A stretch of 64,000 nucleotides of DNA from NCBI RefSeq assembly GCF_030811685.1, contig NZ_JAUSRF010000004.1, positions 1 through 64,000 on the forward strand, read 5' to 3'. The notes below the pieces were generated by a model. It was given only the letters and a program-made list of their open reading frames with translations. It searched no databases and was not told the origin of the DNA. How positions within the stretch are numbered: the stretch's first letter is position 1; each line of letters starts with the position of its first letter. This document shows positions 1 through 9,449 of the stretch, piece by piece. Source of the stretch: Neorhizobium huautlense (GTDB lineage Bacteria; Pseudomonadota; Alphaproteobacteria; Rhizobiales; Rhizobiaceae). The position numbers and the translations under genes are program-made.

Positions 1-1037
1 TCGGTCGGATCGAGGATGAACAGCACCTTGTCGTAGCGCAGCGTCAGGGATTGCGACAGCGTGCGGACCTCCTTGTGGCACATGGCGCCATCGAGGTTCT
101 CGTGATCGGCCAACGGCCTGTGCATGTCCTTCGGATTGCGCGGTGGCTTGCCGAAACGCGCATTGAAATCCGCAATGAACTCAGGTGCATAGGAATTGGC
201 AGCTTCGATTGTATCGATGCCACGCAGCCGCATCTCCTTCACCAGCCGATCCTGAAGCGTCTGGTTGGCACGTTCCACTCGGCCCTTGGCCTGCGGGGTG
301 TTGGCACAAATGATGTCGATGTTCAGTTCATACAGCGCTCGGCCGAACTGCGTCAGGCCGCTTGTTCTGTCCGTCTTCGACGCATTGAGCGCGCGGAAAA
401 CGCCGTGCTTGTCGCTATAGAAGGCCAGCGGCTTGCCCCATTGCTGAAGATAGGCCTTCGTCGCATGCAGATAGTCGAACGTGTTCTCTGATCGGGCAAA
501 GCGCAGATGCAGCAGCTTGCCAGTGGCGTCATCGATAAAGACGAGCAGGACGCATTTGGGGCCGCGGTTCTCGAACCACCAGTGATGCGAGCCATCGACC
601 TGCACCAGTTCACCAAAACAATCGCGCCGGCCACGCGGCTGAAAGACCCGTTTCTTGCGCTCGCGGCGCGAGATCCAGATGCCGGCCTCGGTCATCCATT
701 GCCGAAGCGTCTCCTTGGCGACCGAAAGATGGTGCAGTTCGATCAGCTTCTCACGCGCCAGCGTCGGGCCGAAATCCAGATAGCGTTCACGGATCAGATC
801 CAGCGCCGAATTGCGAAATTCTTCGCTGTGACGCCGATTGCTCGGCCGCGATCGTTTCTTCGAAACAAGGCCAGCCGGACCATCCCGGTCATAGGCCTGC
901 AGCAGCCGATGGACCTGGCTGCGACTGAGGTCGAGCTGTTCGGCTGCCTGGACGACGGTCAGGCGTTCGTCACGGATCTTCTGGATAAATTCGAGGCGAT
1001 GCAATTCTTTCTGCGACATGGTGATCAAAAAGGACAT
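1..1037 (-). CDS. IS transposase with DDE integrase core (ISNCY/IS481-like), partial
   Basis: This is an open frame of more than 340 codons without a stop, truncated at its C-terminus by the window edge. Residues about 10-60 form a helix-turn-helix (LTVVQAAEQLDLSRSQVHRL), followed by a second HTH-like stretch. The integrase core shows the catalytic triad: D148 in QVDGSHHWW, D209 in FYSDKHGVFR and E255 in KGRVERANQ. I chose the start at 1037 because GGAG lies 5 nt upstream; an in-frame ATG at 1019 is the alternative. The layout matches transposases that NCBI labels ISNCY, related to IS481. The frame is intact over the visible part, so the element may be functional. Confidence 0.85.
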   Translation of the reverse strand, partial: MSFLITMSQKELHRLEFIQKIRDERLTVVQAAEQLDLSRSQVHRLLQAYDRDGPAGLVSKKRSRPSNRRHSEEFRNSALDLIRERYLDFGPTLAREKLIELHHLSVAKETLRQWMTEAGIWISRRERKKRVFQPRGRRDCFGELVQVDGSHHWWFENRGPKCVLLVFIDDATGKLLHLRFARSENTFDYLHATKAYLQQWGKPLAFYSDKHGVFRALNASKTDRTSGLTQFGRALYELNIDIICANTPQAKGRVERANQTLQDRLVKEMRLRGIDTIEAANSYAPEFIADFNARFGKPPRNPKDMHRPLADHENLDGAMCHKEVRTLSQSLTLRYDKVLFILDPT

Positions 1038-1161
1038 GACGACTCCGACCGCTCATGGTCTCGACCAGGTTGAAGGTCGTCATCCTTGCTCCCAACGTTG
1101 GCTTTGACCAGTGCGCAAAGAGGCGAGACTGTCGCATCTCTAACTGGCCCAACTGTCGCAT
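1..1161 (-). mobile_element. Insertion sequence, partial (cut by left window edge)
   Basis: A transposase gene on the minus strand runs off the left edge, so only the upstream end of this element is visible. Between the transposase start and the neighbouring hydrolase gene there is a decamer, ACTGTCGCAT, at 1128-1137 and again at 1152-1161, 24 bp apart. Repeated decamers of this kind are typical of transposase binding sites near an IS end. The sequence becomes AT-rich just beyond 1161, which I take as the approximate boundary. The exact terminal inverted repeat and any target duplication cannot be set without the other end. Confidence 0.7.
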
Positions 1162-1264
1162 TACTAAATAGCCCTTACAAATAAAAATTCGATAATCTAT
1201 CTTATGGAACTTTTTGATGTGCAATTATCACCATATGCTTGGATCAGAATGCTGATGCAAAAAC

Positions 1265-2098
1265 TCACGACTTATCTGCGATGTGCAGTTCGATCTCGAA
1301 ACTCATTCCGTCATAGGCCGGCACGACATTGTCCGGCGTTGCACTCATCACTGCGTCGTAATCCAGCGGCGTATGCATATGCGTGAGAATGGCGCGCTGT
1401 GGTGCCAGGCGCTCGATCCATTCCAGGGCCTGCTCGAGTGACAGATGGCTTGGATGCGGCTTGTATTGCAAGGCATCGATGATCAGCACATCGAGGCCGG
1501 CAAGTTTTTCGACGCTTTCCTCGGGGAAATCGCTGACATCGCTGCAATAGCCCACGTCGCCGATGCGAAAACCCAGTGAATGGATATCGCCATGCACCTG
1601 CCTATGCGGCATGAAGCCGATTGGCCCGCCGGCGCCGTCGATGATGATCTCGCTATATGGCTGCTCGATCAATCGGGCGACGGCAATCGGTGGATAATTG
1701 CTGCCCGGCGGGGTTTCCAGGCAATATCCAAAACCTTCGCGAATGCGCGCCAGCGTTTCGGCATCGACATGGATCGGCACACGATGATGCCGCACGATGA
1801 AATAGCCGCGCAGGTCGTCAAAACCGTGCAGATGATCGGCATGCGCATGGGTGAAGAGTACGGCGTCGAGGTTCGTCACTCCAGCCGCCAGCATCTGGGC
1901 GCGAAAATCCGGGCCGGTGTCGATGACGACGGTCGTCTTGCCGCCATCCGGGCCGATCTGTTCAATCAACATGCTTGCGCGTGTGCGGCGGTTTTTTGGG
2001 TTGTCCGGGTTGCAGGCACCCCAGTCACCATTCAGGCGCGGCACGCCGGGCGATGACGAACAGCCGAGAATGGTGAAACGACGCCGGTAAACCGTCAC
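1265..2098 (-). CDS. MBL-fold metallo-hydrolase (PhnP-like)
   Basis: This 277-aa protein has the metallo-beta-lactamase dinuclear metal motif HAHADHLHG near residue 82, with a further ligand region at GYCSDVSDFP and a final histidine region at LTHMHTPLDYD. It resembles the PhnP/RNase Z-like branch, whose members are phosphodiesterases, but the substrate is not known for the rhizobial version. The start is GTG, 2 nt after the stop of the upstream TatD-type gene, with GAGG upstream, so translation is probably coupled. It is the last gene of the minus-strand run and lies next to the IS end, about 100 bp away. Confidence 0.85.
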   Translation of the reverse strand: MTVYRRRFTILGCSSSPGVPRLNGDWGACNPDNPKNRRTRASMLIEQIGPDGGKTTVVIDTGPDFRAQMLAAGVTNLDAVLFTHAHADHLHGFDDLRGYFIVRHHRVPIHVDAETLARIREGFGYCLETPPGSNYPPIAVARLIEQPYSEIIIDGAGGPIGFMPHRQVHGDIHSLGFRIGDVGYCSDVSDFPEESVEKLAGLDVLIIDALQYKPHPSHLSLEQALEWIERLAPQRAILTHMHTPLDYDAVMSATPDNVVPAYDGMSFEIELHIADKS

Positions 2099-2100
2099 AA

Positions 2101-2883
2101 TCAGAGCCTCGGCATCTTGGAGAAGCAGCGGAATGCATTTTCCGTCGTGATATCAGCCATTTCGGCGTAGCTCAGGCCGTGCACTTCGGCCAGGACCTCG
2201 GCCGTATTGATCACGTAGGACGGCTCGTTACGTTTGCCGCGCCAGCGTTTTGGCGCCAGAAACGGTGCGTCCGTCTCGACCAGCAGACGGTCGAGTGGCA
2301 CGGTTTTGGCAATCTCGCGGATATCCTCCGACTTCGGAAAGGTCAGAATGCCGGAAAAGGACACGTAACCGCCGAGTTCGACGCCAACGCGGGCAAGCTC
2401 TGCGCCGGAAGAGAAGCAATGCAGGATGAAAGGGAAGGCCCCCTTCCCGCTTTCTTCCCTCAGTATCTCGGCCATGTCCTCATCAGCGCTGCGGCTATGA
2501 ATGACCAGCGGCAGGCCGGTTTCGCGAGCCGCTGCGATATGGCGCTGAAGCCCGGTTTTCTGGTCGGCCGGCGTCTGGGTATCGTAAAAATAATCGAGAC
2601 CCGCTTCACCGATCGCCACGATCTTTTCGTGGGAATTGGCAAGACGCACCAAATCTTCCGTCTGGATATCCAGTTCCTCGCCGGCATTGTTGGGATGCGT
2701 GCCGACGGAGCAGAAAACGGACGGATATTTTTCCGTGATCGCCAGCAGGTCCCCAAGCTTATGGACGCGAGTGGAAATCGTGATCATCTGCTTGACGCTG
2801 GCGGCGTGCGCGCGGGCGATGATATCGTCGCGCTCAGCCTCGAATTCGGCAAAATCCAGATGGCAATGGGTATCGATCAGCAT
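2101..2883 (-). CDS. TatD family metal-dependent hydrolase (DNase)
   Basis: The 260-aa protein begins at the ATG giving MLIDTHCHLDF, which carries the two N-terminal metal-binding histidines. Other TatD signatures are GEAGLDYFY (ligand Glu), VIHSRSADED, LHCFSS and LVETDAPFLAPKRWRGKRNE. The length and order of motifs are normal for the family. TatD enzymes are cytoplasmic 3'-5' exonucleases or deoxyribonucleases with a TIM-barrel fold. The frame is open further upstream but that extension overlaps metG and lacks family similarity, so I rejected it. The start lies 10 nt after the metG stop, the usual metG-tatD-MBL arrangement in Rhizobiaceae. Confidence 0.92.
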   Translation of the reverse strand: MLIDTHCHLDFAEFEAERDDIIARAHAASVKQMITISTRVHKLGDLLAITEKYPSVFCSVGTHPNNAGEELDIQTEDLVRLANSHEKIVAIGEAGLDYFYDTQTPADQKTGLQRHIAAARETGLPLVIHSRSADEDMAEILREESGKGAFPFILHCFSSGAELARVGVELGGYVSFSGILTFPKSEDIREIAKTVPLDRLLVETDAPFLAPKRWRGKRNEPSYVINTAEVLAEVHGLSYAEMADITTENAFRCFSKMPRL

Positions 2884-2893
2884 GCTCGTCGCC

Positions 2894-4453
2894 TTATGCG
2901 CCGGCAACCGGGGCGACATAACGCGGGAAGACCGGGGTCGGCGCTTCCAGCACCGTGCCCGGCACCAGACGGCCCGCCTCGCCCAGCGCGGCAAAATCGC
3001 GGCTCTCGGCCGGTGCGGCCACCAGATCGAGCAGCTTTGTCGCCGATTGCGGCATATAGGGCTGCAACAGGATGGCGATCTGGCGCACGACTTCCGCCGT
3101 TACGTAAAGCACGGTGCCCATGCGTTCGAGATCGGTCTTTTTCAGCGCCCAGGGCTCCTGAGAGGCAAAATAGCGGTCGGTTTCCGACACCACGGCGATG
3201 ATCGCCGCCACGGCCTTGTGGATCGCCTGCTTGCCGATTTCCTCGCGGCAGACGGCCAAAAGAGCGTCGGCGGCGGCAAGCATCGCCTTGTCTTCCTCGG
3301 TCAGTTCACCCGGCTGCGGGATCTGGCCGTCGCAGTTCTTGACGATCATCGACAGCGAGCGGCTGGCAAGGTTGCCGATGCCGTTGGCGAGATCGGCATT
3401 GATACGGATACCGATACCTTCCTCGCTGCAGTAACCATCCTGGCCGAAGGAGATTTCGCGCATCAGGTAATAGCGGATCTGGTCGAGGCCAAAGTGTTCG
3501 ATCAGTTCGAACGGATCGAGCACATTGCCGAGCGATTTCGACATCTTCTCGCCGCCCTTGGCCAGTACGAAACCGTGCGCGAACACGCGCTTGGGCAGCG
3601 GCAGGCCAGCAGACATCAGGAAGGCCGGCCAGTAGACCGTGTGGAAACGGATGATGTCCTTGCCGATGATATGCGCATCGGCTGGCCAGAATTTTGCGCG
3701 CGGGGCATTCTTGTCGGTCAAGAGGCCGGTGGCTGTCAGATAGTTGGTCAGGGCGTCGACCCAGACATACATGACGTGCTCGGGATCGTTCGGAACCTTC
3801 ACACCCCAATCGAAGGTCGTGCGCGAGATCGACAGGTCACGCAGGCCCGACTTCACGAAGGAGATGATCTCGTTGCGACGCTCGGCGGGGCCGATGAAAT
3901 CCGGCTGTTCCTCATAGAGTTTCAGCAGGCGATCCTGATATTCCGACAGCTTGAAGAAATAGCTCGACTCTTCCACCCATTCGACCGGCGTGCCCTGCGG
4001 CCCGTAACGCACGCCATCGGCGCGCACTTCGGTTTCGTCTTCACCGTAATAGGCTTCGTCGCGCACCGAATACCAGCCGGCATAGCTGTCCTTGTAGATA
4101 TCGCCGGCATCGGCCATCAGCTTCCAGATCGCCTGGCTCGCCTCGTGGTGGCGCGGCTCGGTGGTGCGGATGAAATCGTCGTTCGAGGCGTTGAGCAGCT
4201 TGCCCATCTGGCGGAATTCATTCGAATTGCGCTCGGCCAGTTCTTCCGGCGAAATGCCTTCCTTGCGGGCCGTCTGCTGCATCTTCTGGCCGTGTTCGTC
4301 CGTACCGGTGAGGAAGAACACCTCGCGGCCATCGAGGCGCTGGAAGCGCGCCATCGCATCGGTGGCGATCAGTTCATAGGCATGGCCGATATGCGGCTTG
4401 CCGTTCGGATAGGAAATGGCGGTGGTGATGTAATACGGCGTCTTGTCGGACAT
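2894..4453 (-). CDS. metG: Methionyl-tRNA synthetase
   Basis: This 519-aa class I aminoacyl-tRNA synthetase charges tRNA-Met with methionine. The HIGH-type ATP motif is PHIGHAYE near residue 18 and the KMSKS loop is KMSKSLGNV. The start at [11 protein letters not shown] fits the family; upstream codons in the same frame are not conserved-looking. It is the short form, with the anticodon-binding helical domain at the C-terminus and no appended EMAP/tRNA-binding domain, as is usual in alphaproteobacteria. The zinc-knuckle region between residues 100 and 170 lacks a four-cysteine cluster. It sits 96 bp downstream of holB and 10 bp upstream of the TatD gene, in one direction. Confidence 0.96.
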   Translation of the reverse strand: MSDKTPYYITTAISYPNGKPHIGHAYELIATDAMARFQRLDGREVFFLTGTDEHGQKMQQTARKEGISPEELAERNSNEFRQMGKLLNASNDDFIRTTEPRHHEASQAIWKLMADAGDIYKDSYAGWYSVRDEAYYGEDETEVRADGVRYGPQGTPVEWVEESSYFFKLSEYQDRLLKLYEEQPDFIGPAERRNEIISFVKSGLRDLSISRTTFDWGVKVPNDPEHVMYVWVDALTNYLTATGLLTDKNAPRAKFWPADAHIIGKDIIRFHTVYWPAFLMSAGLPLPKRVFAHGFVLAKGGEKMSKSLGNVLDPFELIEHFGLDQIRYYLMREISFGQDGYCSEEGIGIRINADLANGIGNLASRSLSMIVKNCDGQIPQPGELTEEDKAMLAAADALLAVCREEIGKQAIHKAVAAIIAVVSETDRYFASQEPWALKKTDLERMGTVLYVTAEVVRQIAILLQPYMPQSATKLLDLVAAPAESRDFAALGEAGRLVPGTVLEAPTPVFPRYVAPVAGA

Positions 4454-4549
4454 GGCGGCGGCACTCTGCAAATGATCAGATTTGACTGCCGCTCTTAAAG
4501 CAAGTTTCCGCAATGCGAAACAGCTACTTTGACGACGCCCGCCTGTCGG

Positions 4550-5578
4550 TCAGCCGCGCACCTCTTCGAGGATGGAAATAATCGTCTGCTTGCGGTCGAG
4601 ATTATAAGCCTGACTGACGCCGATACGCTCGCCTATTTCGCTCGACAGTTTTGCCGCGCGGTCGGCGCCGGCAAGATCGCCGGCGAGTGCGGCGCTGCGC
4701 GCGCGGTCTACGAGGCTTTCCGTCAGGTGATCGATGAAGAAACCGAACAGAACGTCATTATCCTTGCCAGACAGGACATCGGCGAGGCGGTGCATGGCTT
4801 TTCTCGCCCCTGCCCCTTGCGCCTTCAGCACATCCTCGAAGGACTGGATGATCTCGTGGCCGCCGTAATTCATCAGTTTCAGCGCCTGCGCCACGCTGCC
4901 CTTGGCCAGTGCCGGAATTTCCTGCGCGGTGCGACCGCCATCCAGCGGCGTGCCGAGTGCAGCAAGCGCCCGGCCGAGATTGTCGTCAGACAGCGGCTGC
5001 AGGCGCAAAGGCAGGCAGCGTGAGCGGATGGTCGGCAGCAGTTTTCCCGGCGCATGCGACAGGACGAGGAAAAGCGCGCGTTTAGGCGGCTCCTCGAGGA
5101 TTTTCAGGATTGCGTTGGCGGCGTTGCGGTTCAGATCATCGGCGGGATCGATGATGACGATACGCCAGTTGCCGGAACCGGATGTCTGCGAAAAGAAATG
5201 GCCGGCACGGCGGACTTCATCGACGGTGATCGCCGATTTCACCTTGCCGCTCTTTTCATCCACCGGTCGTGTCAGGTGGAGAAGATTATGCGAGGCGCCG
5301 GCAATGATCTGGCGGCTGACCATCGAATTGGGGTCGGGCACGGCCAGACGCTCGGGCGCCTCAGACGGTTCGGGATGGCTCAGCACATGATTGGCAAAAC
5401 GGAATGCGAGTGTCGCCTTGCCGATGCCCTCCGGCCCTTCGATCAGAATGGCATGATGGCCCTTGCCTGAACGGTAACCGCGCGCCAGAAAATCCTCCGC
5501 ATCGGCATGGCCGAACAGGTTCGTATTGCGCTGGGGTGCGATCGCGCCATCGAGAACACCAACACCTTCGCCGCTCAT
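4550..5578 (-). CDS. holB: DNA polymerase III subunit delta'
   Basis: The 342-aa product is the clamp-loader delta' subunit, an AAA+ protein of the replication fork. A Walker A-like motif [15 protein letters not shown] lies near residue 45, LKILEEPP and an SRC motif ([11 protein letters not shown]) follow, and the C-terminal third is the helical oligomerisation collar. The zinc-binding cysteines seen in gamma/tau are absent. The ATG overlaps the tmk stop by 4 nt (ATGA), so tmk and holB are translationally coupled. The open frame upstream of this ATG lies within tmk and was discarded. Confidence 0.94.
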   Translation of the reverse strand: MSGEGVGVLDGAIAPQRNTNLFGHADAEDFLARGYRSGKGHHAILIEGPEGIGKATLAFRFANHVLSHPEPSEAPERLAVPDPNSMVSRQIIAGASHNLLHLTRPVDEKSGKVKSAITVDEVRRAGHFFSQTSGSGNWRIVIIDPADDLNRNAANAILKILEEPPKRALFLVLSHAPGKLLPTIRSRCLPLRLQPLSDDNLGRALAALGTPLDGGRTAQEIPALAKGSVAQALKLMNYGGHEIIQSFEDVLKAQGAGARKAMHRLADVLSGKDNDVLFGFFIDHLTESLVDRARSAALAGDLAGADRAAKLSSEIGERIGVSQAYNLDRKQTIISILEEVRG

Positions 5579-6255
5579 GACACAGGTTCCGCTACGGGCG
5601 CATGCGCTGCCAGCATCTCGTCCGCGATGGCGGCGATATCGACAGCAATATCCTCTTCCGGTCGGTCGGCATCGATGACGCGACAACGCGCAGGCTCGCT
5701 CTCGGCGATTTCCAGATAGGCCTCGCGACGTTTTTCGTGGGTTTCCTGCTGTTCGCGTTCGAAACGATCCGGCTCGGCCGTCGAATCGATAGCCCCGCGT
5801 CGGCGTCCGGCACGCGCCAGGCCGATTTCTGCCGGAAGATCGAGGAGAATGGTCAGATCCGGCAAGACGCCATCGACCGCCGCCTGTTCAAGTGCGGCCA
5901 TGAAGGCGGGTTCGAGATTGCCGGTGACACCCTGATAGACGCGCGACGAATCGATGAAACGATCGCAGAGAACGGCAGCGCCACGTTTCAGCGCCGGGCG
6001 GATCACTTCCTCGACATGGTCGTTGCGGGCGGCGGCAAACAGAATGGCTTCCATGCGCACGCCAAAATCTTCGGCGGCACCGGAGAGGATGACATGGCGA
6101 ACCGCTTCCGCGCCCGTGGAACCACCGGGTTCACGCGTCACCACCACTTCGAGGCCACGATGGCGCAGGTGATCGGCAAGCCGGCGAATCTGGGTGGACT
6201 TACCACTCCCCTCGCCGCCTTCGAAACTGATGAAAATTCCGGCTGATCCTGCCAC
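5575..6255 (-). CDS. tmk: Thymidylate kinase
   Basis: The 226-aa enzyme phosphorylates dTMP to dTDP. The P-loop [11 protein letters not shown] lies near residue 9, the DR[FY] motif is [12 protein letters not shown], and the LID region is [11 protein letters not shown] chose the GTG at 6255 ([16 protein letters not shown]), which gives the normal family length; longer in-frame starts add 20-37 residues with no resemblance to the family. The Shine-Dalgarno before this GTG is weak, so the start is less certain than the identity. The gene overlaps holB by 4 nt at its 3' end. Confidence 0.92.
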   Translation of the reverse strand: MAGSAGIFISFEGGEGSGKSTQIRRLADHLRHRGLEVVVTREPGGSTGAEAVRHVILSGAAEDFGVRMEAILFAAARNDHVEEVIRPALKRGAAVLCDRFIDSSRVYQGVTGNLEPAFMAALEQAAVDGVLPDLTILLDLPAEIGLARAGRRRGAIDSTAEPDRFEREQQETHEKRREAYLEIAESEPARCRVIDADRPEEDIAVDIAAIADEMLAAHAPVAEPVS

Positions 6256-6386
6256 TCTGCCATCGCTTTGTTGCGGCTCGATGGAGCCTCGTCTCACCCT
6301 GCACCACATGGTGCTTCGCGCCGTCTTACCCCAAGTCTCGACCGCGTGGAACCGTAACGGCGGCAATCAACAGGCGTAAAACACGC

Positions 6387-7556
6387 TCAGAGCCAGAAGA
6401 ACATCATCTCCATCAACGCATCGGTTGCCTGCGAGACCAGCGAACCGGTCCCGACAGCGGCAGCCGTGTAGAGCGGAACGTCACGCAACAGCCTTTCGCC
6501 GGAATAGATTTTCAGCGTGCCGACATCCTGGCCTTCGGCCACCGGTGCCCTCAGCGGCCACCGATAGACGATACGGGCGGTAAGCCTTTCCGGATTGTTG
6601 GTCGGCACGTAAAGTTCGATCGGCCCCTTGGCCACCAGATCGACGCGGCCCTGATCGCCGCCATAAACGCTCGCCTGACCGACAGCCTCGCCCTGGCTGA
6701 AAACGACCTTGTTTTCGAACGAGGTCAGTCCCCATTCGAGCACGCGTTTTGCTTCCTCTGTGCGTTCCTTGTCGCTGGCAAGCCCGCCCATCGCCAGAAA
6801 CAGGCGTGTGCCGTTGCGCTCGATCGAGGCGACGATGGCGAAACCGGAGCCTTCGGCAAAACCGGCCCCCAAGCCATCGACGCCGATATTCAGGCCGAGC
6901 AACGGGTTCTTGTTGCGCTGAAAGATCTTGTTCCAGGTGAAATCCGGCTGGGCATAAAGGCCGTAATAGTCAGGGTAGGTCGTCTGGATATGCCGGGCGA
7001 GTTCCACCATGTCGCGCGCCGTCGTGCGGCTTTCGGCATCCGGCATGCCGGTCGAATTGCCGAAAAGGCTGCGGCTCATGCCGAGATCCTTGGCACGATC
7101 CGTCAATCGGGCGGCAAACAGCGCATCCGAACCCGCCATACCCTCGGCCAGGATCATGCTGGCATCGTTGGCATTCTGGATTACCACGCCCTTGATGAGA
7201 TCTTCGACACGGATTTCCGAATTGAGTGCCGCAAACATCGTCGCCGTGCCCGATGGCGCGCCGCCCTTGCGCCAGGAATTTTCAGAAACGCGATAGGTCG
7301 TGTCCGGCGTGATCTCGCCCTTTTTCAACGCATCGAAAACCAGGTTCATGGTCATCAGCTTGGCAAGCGACGCGGGCGGAAAGGCCTGATTTTCATTATC
7401 TGCAAGAAGGACGGTGCCTGACTTTGCCTCGACCATATAGATCTGCCGGGCCTTGGTCGCGAAGATCGGCGCAGCTTCACCGGGGGCTGCGGCCTGAGCG
7501 GCCGTTGCCATCGTGGAAAAGGTCAGGAGCGCCAACATGGCGAGACGCGAAAGCAT
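6387..7556 (-). CDS. D-alanyl-D-alanine carboxypeptidase family protein (PBP5-like) with altered active-site motifs
   Basis: This 389-aa penicillin-binding protein of the S11 type starts at 7556 with GGGGAA 6-7 nt upstream and has a signal peptide of about 23 residues. The catalytic SxxK is present as PASLAKLMTMN. The usual SxN motif is replaced by NAN (IQNANDAS), and the usual KTG box is GAG (GVDGLGAGFAEGSG). A PBP5-like beta-sheet domain follows, and the C-terminal residues from about 365 form a hydrophobic amphipathic anchor ending MEMMFFWL. The family trims the terminal D-Ala from peptidoglycan stem peptides in the periplasm. With the altered KTG box, activity on standard pentapeptide needs proof. 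It is 131 bp upstream of tmk. Confidence 0.85.
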   Translation of the reverse strand: MLSRLAMLALLTFSTMATAAQAAAPGEAAPIFATKARQIYMVEAKSGTVLLADNENQAFPPASLAKLMTMNLVFDALKKGEITPDTTYRVSENSWRKGGAPSGTATMFAALNSEIRVEDLIKGVVIQNANDASMILAEGMAGSDALFAARLTDRAKDLGMSRSLFGNSTGMPDAESRTTARDMVELARHIQTTYPDYYGLYAQPDFTWNKIFQRNKNPLLGLNIGVDGLGAGFAEGSGFAIVASIERNGTRLFLAMGGLASDKERTEEAKRVLEWGLTSFENKVVFSQGEAVGQASVYGGDQGRVDLVAKGPIELYVPTNNPERLTARIVYRWPLRAPVAEGQDVGTLKIYSGERLLRDVPLYTAAAVGTGSLVSQATDALMEMMFFWL

Positions 7557-7728
7557 GCTCGTTCCCCGAAAATGCATGATCAGATGATAAGGCAGATTGC
7601 TAACAAGGGGGCGAGGCCGGAGCAATCTGCGGCAGCCATCAACTATACGTTTTCGACAGAGGTTTGATGCGACAGGGCGGCAGAAATGCACCACCCTGCC
7701 CTGTCCGGCCGCTGCCCTTCAGATCGAT

Positions 7729-8772
7729 TTAGCGACGCGGCGGCCTTGGCAACGCAACTGCGTCGAAAGACCGTGCCTGAGCCTCAAGCGTGTGTTCGCC
7801 ATACGACTGCTGCGGAGTGGCATAGGTCTGTGCAGCATAGGTCGGTGCGGCATAAGCCGTCATCGCACCCGAACGTGCGGCCGGCACCGGACCGACGAAC
7901 GGCAGTTCGGCAAACCCCTGTGCCGATTGATATGACATGCCTTGCGTGGACGGTGCTGCCTGCTGCTGGACTGCAGCCAGCGCCGCAGAAGTCTTCGAAG
8001 ACGGGCCGCTCGGCGTGCGTCCGGCCAGCGCCATCGGGCTTGGTGTCGGCAAGGCCGAACCGTAGCTCTGCAACTGATCACCCAGACGCTCGTTGGACGC
8101 GACCATGACGCCGGTTGCGATCTGGCCTTCCGGACGGATACCCGGAATACGATCGCCCTTGCGCACATAGGAGGCCATCAGGAACGGCATGTCGTGGCCA
8201 TCCATGCGGGCACGGCCGACATATTGCACATTCACATTGCCCGTGCCGCTGCGCTTCATGTCGAGCATGTCGGCGGCCTGGCTGGAGACGTCGATAATGC
8301 GGCCGGGATGATACGGGCCGCGATCGTTGACGCGCACGATGACCGACGAACCGGTATCGAGATTGGTGACGCGGGCATAGCTCGGCAGCGGGAAAGTCGG
8401 ATGCGCGGCCGAAAGATGGCTGGAATCGTAAACTTCGCCATTGGCGGTCAGCCGGCCATGGAAGGCAGAACCGTACCACGAAGCAAGGCCGTTCTTGTTG
8501 TAGTTCGGGTCTTCCTTGGGAACGTAGGTCTTGCCCTTCACTTCGTAAGGCTTGCCGACCATGAAACGGCCGCCACCCTTGGGCACGGCCTTGCCATCGG
8601 CAACCACGCGCGGGCTTGCCTTGACGCCATATTCCTTCTCGGAAAAGTATTCCTTGCTGCGTTGCTTCTTCGGCTCCGGCTTAGAGGTTGCACAAGAAGC
8701 AACACTGGCACACACCATGACCAAACCGAGCCATCTCGCGCCCAGAACAAGCCTGTTATATTCTGAATTCAA
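7729..8772 (-). CDS. rlpA: Septal ring lytic transglycosylase RlpA family lipoprotein
   Basis: The double-psi beta-barrel is clear: NGLASWYGSAFHG, RLTANGEVYD, ARVTNLDTGSSV, RVNDRGPYH and IIDVSSQAADML. RlpA proteins act on peptidoglycan at the septum. A lipoprotein signal, LGLVMVCASVASC, ends in the acylated cysteine. I place the start at the TTG at 8772, which puts this signal at residues 14-27; an ATG at 8874 in the same frame would add 34 residues ahead of the signal and is the alternative. The C-terminal 120 residues are rich in Ala, Pro, Ser and Gln, and no SPOR domain is visible, unlike E. coli RlpA. It is the first gene of the minus-strand run. Confidence 0.88.
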   Translation of the reverse strand: MNSEYNRLVLGARWLGLVMVCASVASCATSKPEPKKQRSKEYFSEKEYGVKASPRVVADGKAVPKGGGRFMVGKPYEVKGKTYVPKEDPNYNKNGLASWYGSAFHGRLTANGEVYDSSHLSAAHPTFPLPSYARVTNLDTGSSVIVRVNDRGPYHPGRIIDVSSQAADMLDMKRSGTGNVNVQYVGRARMDGHDMPFLMASYVRKGDRIPGIRPEGQIATGVMVASNERLGDQLQSYGSALPTPSPMALAGRTPSGPSSKTSAALAAVQQQAAPSTQGMSYQSAQGFAELPFVGPVPAARSGAMTAYAAPTYAAQTYATPQQSYGEHTLEAQARSFDAVALPRPPRR

Positions 8773-9137
8773 TTTTTTAAGTCCCGCCGCTTCCGGGCCG
8801 TCCCCAATCCCGTTTGGAGACAGTCCCCATGCAGTTCCGCGCGCCGCGCGCGTTGCCGCCTGTTGATCGCCCATCGTTTTTGCCTGCAAGATGGCAAAAT
8901 TGCGAATGAATTCTGTGGACTAGATAAAATACCGAATAACATGGTTAAGCATTGGTTAGCGGCAGTGCCCGCAGCTCTTTTGAGCCGGACCGACACAGGT
9001 GTTTCAGCTCGACACAAATGGTGCGCATTCATTCTGCCCTTGCCGGCCAGCATTTTCTGGAAGGACATGGACAAATTCTTCCGCTGAACTACTTGCTGAA
9101 GAGTAGGGACATAAAACGGTTTAGGAGGAACTGCCCC

Positions 9138-9371
9138 ATGAACAAAAATGTCGTCGTAGGCCTGGTCGTCGTCGTCATCATCGCGCTTGCAGTCTGGCTC
9201 TTTATGCCGGCTTCGAACGCGCCCACCACCGCACCGGCCACGCCGCCTGCCTCGAGCGAAGCGACCCCACCGGCAGCGCCCGCCCCGGCCGCACCGGCAC
9301 CGGCGACCCCAGATCCCGCAACGCCGGCTCCTGCAACACCTGCGCCCGCTACGCCGGCCCCGGCGAACTAA
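9138..9371 (+). CDS. Small single-span protein with Ala/Pro/Thr-rich tail
   Basis: The 77-aa product starts at an ATG with a strong ribosome site (AGGAGGA, 7 nt upstream). Residues 5-23 are one hydrophobic span (VVVGLVVVVIIALAVWLF). Residues 25-77 consist almost only of Ala, Pro and Thr, with PAT/PAP repeats towards the end. It probably sits in the inner membrane with the proline-rich tail in the periplasm, where such tails can reach into or bind the cell wall. I recognise no family. It is monocistronic and ends in a good hairpin terminator. The longer open frame upstream is not supported by a ribosome site. Confidence 0.75.
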   Translation: MNKNVVVGLVVVVIIALAVWLFMPASNAPTTAPATPPASSEATPPAAPAPAAPAPATPDPATPAPATPAPATPAPAN

Positions 9372-9402
9372 ACCTCGCAGCAGTTTTGAGAGAGACGCAA
9401 AA

Positions 9403-9436
9403 GCCGCCGGCAGAATTTCCTGCCGGCGGCTTTTTT
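9403..9436 (+). terminator. Rho-independent terminator
   Basis: An 11-bp perfect stem (GCCGCCGGCAG, positions 9403-9413, with 9420-9430), a 6-nt loop and six T residues follow the Ala/Pro-rich protein gene by about 30 bp. The opposite gene ends at 9450, so it may serve both directions. Confidence 0.9.
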
Positions 9437-9449
9437 GAACCGGAAACAA

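Noticed and set aside
6820..6890. Compensated frameshift as the cause of the altered KTG box in the carboxypeptidase
   Set aside because: The residues on both sides (GVDGL and GFAEGSGF) are normal for the family, so the change is confined to two codons and fits substitution rather than frameshift.
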